A stretch of DNA of 64,000 nt from Tetragonia tetragonoides (Eukaryota; Streptophyta; Magnoliopsida; Caryophyllales; Aizoaceae): positions 33,819,501-33,883,500 of the forward strand of contig CM076144.1 of assembly GCA_038025085.1 (NCBI GenBank), given 5' to 3'. The translations under genes were made by a program, and so were the position numbers. Shown piece after piece: positions 58,985 through 64,000 of this stretch (its first letter is position 1; the number at the start of each line of letters is the position of its first letter). The notes under the pieces are model-generated. The model searched no databases and was not told the origin of the DNA. It saw only the letters and a list, made by a program, of their open reading frames with translations.

Positions 58985-59140
58985 ACCCGTCAAAAAGGGG
59001 CTCCAACGGCCCCTGGGACAGCCGCTGAAGGCTCAGCGGCCCCGATAGAGCAGCCGCTGGAGCCCGGCGGCCCCTCTTTCAGCCCCCGCTGCTCTGCGTG
59101 TGCCGCTGGACCCCTCCCGTTGGCCGCCGGACCCTTTTCT
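58985..59140 (-). promoter_or_regulatory. GC-rich CAGCGGC block upstream of the antisense gene
   Basis: Several CAGCGGC/GCCGCTG motifs sit in otherwise AT-rich DNA, with the same order (block, TATA, leader) as the Tat LTR promoters at 47905-48163 and 41560-41764. Likely the upstream promoter of the antisense transcript. The ORFs at 59079-59325 are chance frames. Confidence 0.5.
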
Positions 59141-59839
59141 CGAGACAAGTCCCTTTTCTCCGGTTTTGGACACTTTCCTTAACCGATTTGGACTCAAATA
59201 TGGCTCTTTTTCCTATTTCCACTATTATTTCTATTTTTAACAGCGCGTCTCTTGTGAGTTGGTCTGACATGAATGAGAACGGTAAGACGCGCGACCAAAG
59301 AGCCCAAATTAAACTAACGGCCTGAGCGAAGAAAATTCAATTTAGTCGTAAGCTTCAAACTTCCCCTCAAAACTTCCACACATAAGCCCTAATATCTCAC
59401 AGATCACTCCGAAATTCATCTGTGATTTTCGCTCAAAAATCATTAACCTAATTTGTTACGAAATCTCTTCTGAAATCGCGCAAAATATCTCTGTTCAATC
59501 ATTTTGTGATAATCGAAGCTTGAAGATGGAGATTGAAGTTACTCAAGGATCTGATGCAGAATATAATAGCTCTATTGTCAGATTTGATGCACAATTGAAC
59601 AATCAATGTATAATCCAAGGTACTTTGCTCAAGTTCATTCATATTTTTCAAGTTATTTTTGAACTAGCCATATGTTAGGTCATTCTTGTGAAGTTCAAGT
59701 CAGTTTTGAAGAAGAAATTGATGAAATTATAAAGAATAGTGATGTTTTTCAGATGAATGAAGATTTTTGCAACTTTATTTTCTCTTAATTGTATTGAATG
59801 TGCTAGCAACTTTTGATATCTGTTTAAGTGTAAATGTAA

Positions 59840-60152
59840 TCCCCTGAATTGAGAACAGTGAGCCCATTGACTTGTTAAAAATAACCTAGAAATTAAAAAT
59901 ATGACAGAGTAAATGATGTTTTTGAGAAATATAGCTCTGAAGAGATGGATCGATGTTTAGTGAGTTTTAGAAAAGAGAGAGTATGATCATGTGGAAGAAT
60001 CAAAGTGTTGGAAAAGGATTGGTTGTTTTACTACACTCATTAGAAGTATAAACACAAGTGTGATATATTTTAAGTTGATATTGCAATTGTAAACAACATA
60101 TAACCAATTTTAGTATAAAGTAACCCCCTGGATAGTTAAAAGTGACCCTATC
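59840..60152 (-). repeat. Two inverted motif copies in FRS intron 1
   Basis: Reverse complements of 59840-59870 (about GCTCACTGTTCTCAATTCAG plus GGG) and 60120-60152 (GGGTCACTTTTAACTATCCA plus GGGGG) match the motif of the array at 63080-64000, on the opposite strand. Confidence 0.65.
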
Positions 60153-61389
60153 TACTGGCAAATGTGACTGCTCAATAGTATTTGTTGTTATTACTTTCTT
60201 AGTTGTAATTGGATTACTGACTACATGTCTTAACTTTCCAGCCGGTGATGAAGAAACTGAATTTGATATTAGTGCCTCTCTAAAAGGATTAACAAGGAAA
60301 AATTTGAGTGAGATGCATGAACTATATCGAAAACATGCTTCTGTCCTTGGGTTTAGTGTAAGGAAATCAACACAAAGGCTTCTTACTGGAACCTTGGATG
60401 TTGTAACAGAAAAATACTTTGTTTGTTCTTGTGCTGGATTTACAGTACCTGGGAAGAAAAAAAATTATCAAGAATTAGAAGCTGGTTTACCATCCGAAAC
60501 AACAGCAACAAGTCCTGGTTCGAAAAAAAGGAAGAAAAGAAAACAAGTTCCTATGACAAGAACGGGATGTAAAGATGAAATAAGGGTGAAGGTAAATAGC
60601 ATAGGAGAATACGAAGTGATTCATCATGTTAGGAAACACAACCACGCATTCACAAATACCGAATGGCAGCACGTTCACCGTTCCGAAAGAGGCATTCCAG
60701 AATACGAGGGGGATGAAATTCAAATGATGACAGAATCAGGAATAAGACCAGTGGATTCATATAGATGCAAAGTTGCTTATAAGGGTGGTGAAGAGTTTGT
60801 GAACCATACGATGAAAGATCATTTGAACTTTGTAACCAGATTGAGAATGAAAGCAATAGAAGGTGAAGATGCACAAAATGTTGTTGATATGCTGTACCAA
60901 AACGCTGCAAAAGATCCTGACTTCTTCTTTAGGATTCGATTAGATACTCAAGGGAGGTTGTGTAATGTTTTCTGGAGGGACTCAATGATGAAGGAGGATT
61001 ACCAAATTTACGGCGATGTAACTGTTTTTGACACAACATACCGAACAAATAGATATAACCTGATTTGTGCTCCTTTTGTTGGAATAAACAATCATTGGAA
61101 AAACGTAATGTTCGGTTGTGCATTTTTGTGTGATGAGGCAAAATAATCCTTTGAATGGCTATTTGAAACATTCAAGAAATCGATGGGTGGTCTATGCCCT
61201 GTAACATTGTTCACGGATCAAGACCAAGCTATCTCAAATGGAATAGACAAGGTAAAAACACTTGCTTACTTTATTTGTGTCTTGTGCATGTTAGTTGAGT
61301 GTGTTGTTTTTCTTTTAATTGAGCTACTTGATGATTTTTGATTGATTGAAAGTGTTGGTAACTATACTTTAAGTGACATACTATACTAG

Positions 61390-61475
61390 TAAGGGGTCAC
61401 CCTTATGTATACAAGGGGGTTACTCTTGTCTAAATGGGGTCACTGTTGTATATACTAGGGATCACTCTTGCTTGC
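61390..61475 (+). repeat. Motif cluster in FRS intron 2
   Basis: Four copies in succession: GGGGTCACCCTTATGTATAC, GGGGGTTACTCTTGTCTAAA, GGGGTCACTGTTGTATATAC and GGGATCACTCTTGCTT. Spacing is about 22 bp. Same motif as downstream of the gene. Confidence 0.8.
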
Positions 61476-63079
61476 TTAGATTTGGTTGATGCTTAAGTGT
61501 CTCTTTTCTTTTTTTCTTTTTGATAGATTAGTATCATTACCAATTAAGAAGTGTAAATTTAGCATCCACACAAATATTCTTTTTTGCTAAATGAGAGCTT
61601 GCCTCTTTTTTTATTCGTTTCTACAACATTAGTAACTTATTATCAAATAAAGATCCTTCTATTTTTGACACAGGTTTTTCCTGATACGAAGCATAGGTTA
61701 TGCCTATGGCATCTACAACAAAATGCAATTAATTGATTTGGAGAACTGAAGATCAATGCCACATTTAAAGATGCATTTGACAAATGTTTGAAAGGATTTA
61801 ATAATGTAGAGGACTTTGAAACAGCTTGGAGCACAATGATAAGTCAATATGGGCTGGAAGATCACGCTTGGTTTACAAGGTTGTATAGCTTGAAAGAGAA
61901 GTGGTTCACGGCACTAAGCAAAGACTTTTTTTCTGCTGGAACTCTATCATCACAAAGAAGTGAAAGCACAAACAACGCAATTGGTTTCAAAGCCAATAAA
62001 ACAACAAGTTTGACTGAGTTTTTTGGCATCTTTAAAGCAACCGTTGAGCGTTGGCGAAGTACAGAAAAGAGTGATGAGTTCCAATGTAGTAAGTCGTTCC
62101 CCACATCTGCTCTTCCGATGTCTGGTTTGCTAAAACATGCTGCTGAGGTGTATACACTGACATTGTTTAGATATTTTGAGGAAGAGTTCCGTAGTGCTAT
62201 GGGGACCACGGCGAAGATGGTTTTTCAGATTGGGACTAGCACCATGTATGAGGTTTGTCTTGAGGATAACCCAGAATCAAAAGAAAGAGTAACTTACAAT
62301 TGTGTGAATGACTCAGTTACTATCTCCTGCTCCTGTAAAAATTTTGAAGAATCTGGTTGGTTATGTTATCATTGCAAAAGGATATTGCACATGCACTCTG
62401 TTATGCGAATTCCTGAGCAGTATGTTTCTAGAAGATGGACGAAATACGCAAAGACTGAAGTTTGGGAGAGGATCAAACGCGAACAGAAAATGCCAAACAC
62501 TCGGACTGACAGCGTTGCTTCGCGTCATCATATGGCGACAAAGTATTACAGCTTACTGTTGAAGAGTGAAGAAAATCAGCAAACAAGAAGGATCCTTGAA
62601 GATGGATACAATAGAGATGTAATCACAGTTGAAGGTCTTTCATTTTCCCGAAGATCTACTGCTAACTACTCTGCAACAAATAGTGAACCAGGTGCTATTG
62701 CCAGTGATACAAGTGTTCCAAGTGTCGTGATAGATCCAGTACGAGCAAAAACAAAGGGAAGATCACAAAGAAACAAGGGTCATTTTCAGAAAAGAAAGCA
62801 AGTAGCAGCAAGTATTGATCGTTCAAAGAGCATACCGACTAAAGAATTTGGTTCTAGGACCCCTAATGCTCACTTATTTTGAAATTTGTTTAGCTATTCA
62901 ACATATAGTTCCATAGATATTTTACATTTAAATTGGTGGTGGATAATTGACATTTTAATGTGATTAAAGAAGTGTTGACATTATTGGATTTATTGGTAGT
63001 GGGGATAATTGACATTTTTTTGTGATTAAAGAAGTGTTGACATTTATATTGTCTATGATTACTATACCCCAAATAATGA

Positions 63080-64000
63080 AGTTTTTTTCACAAGGGATCA
63101 TTGTTACGTTACTTACTTCAGGGGTCACCATTACTTATGTATGGGGTCACTGTTAATTGTTCAGGGGGATACTCTAACTGTTAATTATTCAGGGGGATAC
63201 TCTAACTCATATCGGGGGTCACAGTTACATGAACAAGGGGTTATTAATTTGTTCCTCAATGTAATGCATGAGTCATGCAACTTAAGCACACATGCTCCAC
63301 GAGTCTCTATCAATTAAATTTAAACCCCCAGATGGGGTCATTGTTACTTATGCATGGGGTCACACTTACATATAGAAGGGGTCACTATTACTCAGCCAGG
63401 GGGTCACTATTAGTTATTCATTGGGTAAAAGTTTTTTGAAATGGCTGGTGGAAGAAAGGCTTCAATCTGTCCTAATTAGTCAGTTGTAAGGCCTTGTATA
63501 AATTTCTGTTACAATGGATATATCTGATGGGGTCACTGTTAATTATTCAGGGAGTCACTGTAACTCATATCGGGGGTCACTGTTACAATGCACGAGGTCA
63601 CGGTTAAATACAGCAAGGGTCACTATTACATTTTCAGGGGGTTACATTTACTTATGCAGGCGGGCCACCGTTCTAAATTGCAAACACTAAGCCAGACTAA
63701 GAACTGAACAAGATAGGGAAATTGTAACTCATCCAAGGGGGTTAGTACCCTTACTTATGCAAGTGTCAATGTTACTTATGCAGGGTAAGGGTCACAGGGG
63801 GTCGCAGATACTCATGAAGGGGGTTCACAGTTACTTACAGACGGGGTCACTCTTGGTCCTTCAGAAGGTCACCCTTGATTATGGGGACGTCATTGTTACT
63901 AATGAAGGGGAAGGGTCACATATACTCATGCAGGGGTTCACAGATCCTCATGAAGAGGGTCACAGTTACATAAACTAGGGATCACTATCATTTTGTTTTT
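63080..64000 (+). repeat. Degenerate array of a 22-bp GGGGTCAC motif
   Basis: Roughly 25-30 copies of GGGGTCACTGTTACTTATTC with A/CAGGG joints, many at about 22-bp spacing, some separated by unique DNA (63265-63330, 63430-63520, 63670-63735). The core GGGGTCAC varies to GGGATAC, GGTTAC and GGGTTCACA. The array runs to the window end. The ORF 63757-63978 is a translation of repeats. Confidence 0.88.

Larger units (their letters stand above)
47600..59300 (+). mobile_element. Tat-type Ty3 element D, 3' LTR missing
   Basis: 5' LTR, primer-binding site, gag, protease, RT, degenerate first RNase H, second (archaeal-like) RNase H, integrase, and an antisense gene after integrase. The second RNase H and the antisense gene are marks of the Tat lineage. 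The element inserted in C's 3' LTR, probably with duplication TGATG (47595-47599). The right end is lost: neither a 3' LTR nor the rest of C's LTR precedes the FRS gene. The right limit is approximate. Confidence 0.85.
59526..62882 (+). pseudogene. FAR1-RELATED SEQUENCE (FRS)-type gene, two premature stops
   Basis: Exon 1 is 59526-59619 (MEIEVTQGSDAEYN), intron 59620-60241 (AAG|GTACTT ... TTCCAG); exon 2 is 60242-61251, intron 61252-61673 (AAG|GTAAAA ... ACACAG); exon 3 is 61674-62882. The exons join in phase to about 770 codons, the normal FRS size. In order: FAR1 zinc-binding domain (CSCAGF ... GCKDEI ... HHVRKHNHAF), MULE transposase domain (TVFDTTYRTNRYNL, TLFTDQDQAI), SWIM zinc finger (CSCKNFEESGWLCYH) and a basic C-terminus. 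TAA at 61144-61146 and TGA at 61734-61736 interrupt it; both could be C-to-T changes from CAA and CGA. It is either a decayed FRS gene or the transposase of a MULE whose ends are not visible. Confidence 0.85.

Noticed and set aside
63757..63978. 73-residue ORF
   Set aside because: It consists of the GGGGTCAC repeats; open frame by chance.

Overview
The window is repeat-dominated nuclear DNA of a flowering plant, most likely a eudicot. The evidence is AT-rich sequence, plant-type LTR retrotransposons (Ty3 Tekay-type chromovirus, Ty3 Tat-type, Copia), L1-type LINEs, hAT elements, Stowaway and Tourist MITEs, GT-AG introns and one FAR1-RELATED SEQUENCE (FRS) type gene. I cannot name the species. 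I saw no rRNA, tRNA, CRISPR or bacterial-type gene.

Layout. 1-726 is the 3' part of a Tat-type LTR whose end abuts the pol of a Tekay-type element. 727-16524 is a minus-strand tandem Tekay array: truncated internal region A (727-4698), a shared LTR (4699-7637), complete internal region B (7638-13842) and a second LTR (13843-16524). Both internal regions carry an unrecognised extra ORF between the primer-binding site and gag. 17792-18046 is a Stowaway MITE. 18095-20223 is a solo Copia LTR with a 5-bp target duplication, holding a Tat LTR fragment. 20534-28966 looks like an old non-autonomous hAT-type element, broken up by two minus-strand L1 insertions with target-site duplications (20626-22305 and 22398-27974) and a 408-bp tandem duplication. 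29507-33386 is a 3.9-kb hAT transposon with exact 8-bp duplications, encoding a frameshifted transposase. 33530-36713 holds an L1 tail, two non-autonomous hAT elements, a Tourist MITE inside one of them, and another Stowaway.

From 36827 rightwards the elements are nested: Copia LTR (+), a Tork-type Copia remnant (-), the same Copia LTR family inverted (-), then Tat element C (41204-47599) inserted in that LTR, then Tat element D (47600 to about 59300) inserted in C's 3' LTR. C carries gag and protease only; D has gag, protease, RT, two RNase H regions, integrase and a spliced antisense gene with its own LTR-like promoter region. Neither D's 3' LTR nor the rest of C's 3' LTR is present.

59526-62882 is a three-exon FRS/MULE-transposase-like gene with two premature stops. 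A degenerate motif of about 22 bp (GGGGTCACTGTTA...TTCAGGGG) occurs in its introns and in a dense array after it, running to the window edge.

Almost every transposable-element ORF is broken. The best-preserved reading frames are the Tekay leader ORFs, the first exon of the antisense gene in D, the hAT transposase exon and the FRS exons. The strongest candidates for something undescribed are the FRS-associated motif array, the Tekay leader ORF, and the LTR-like promoter region of the antisense gene.
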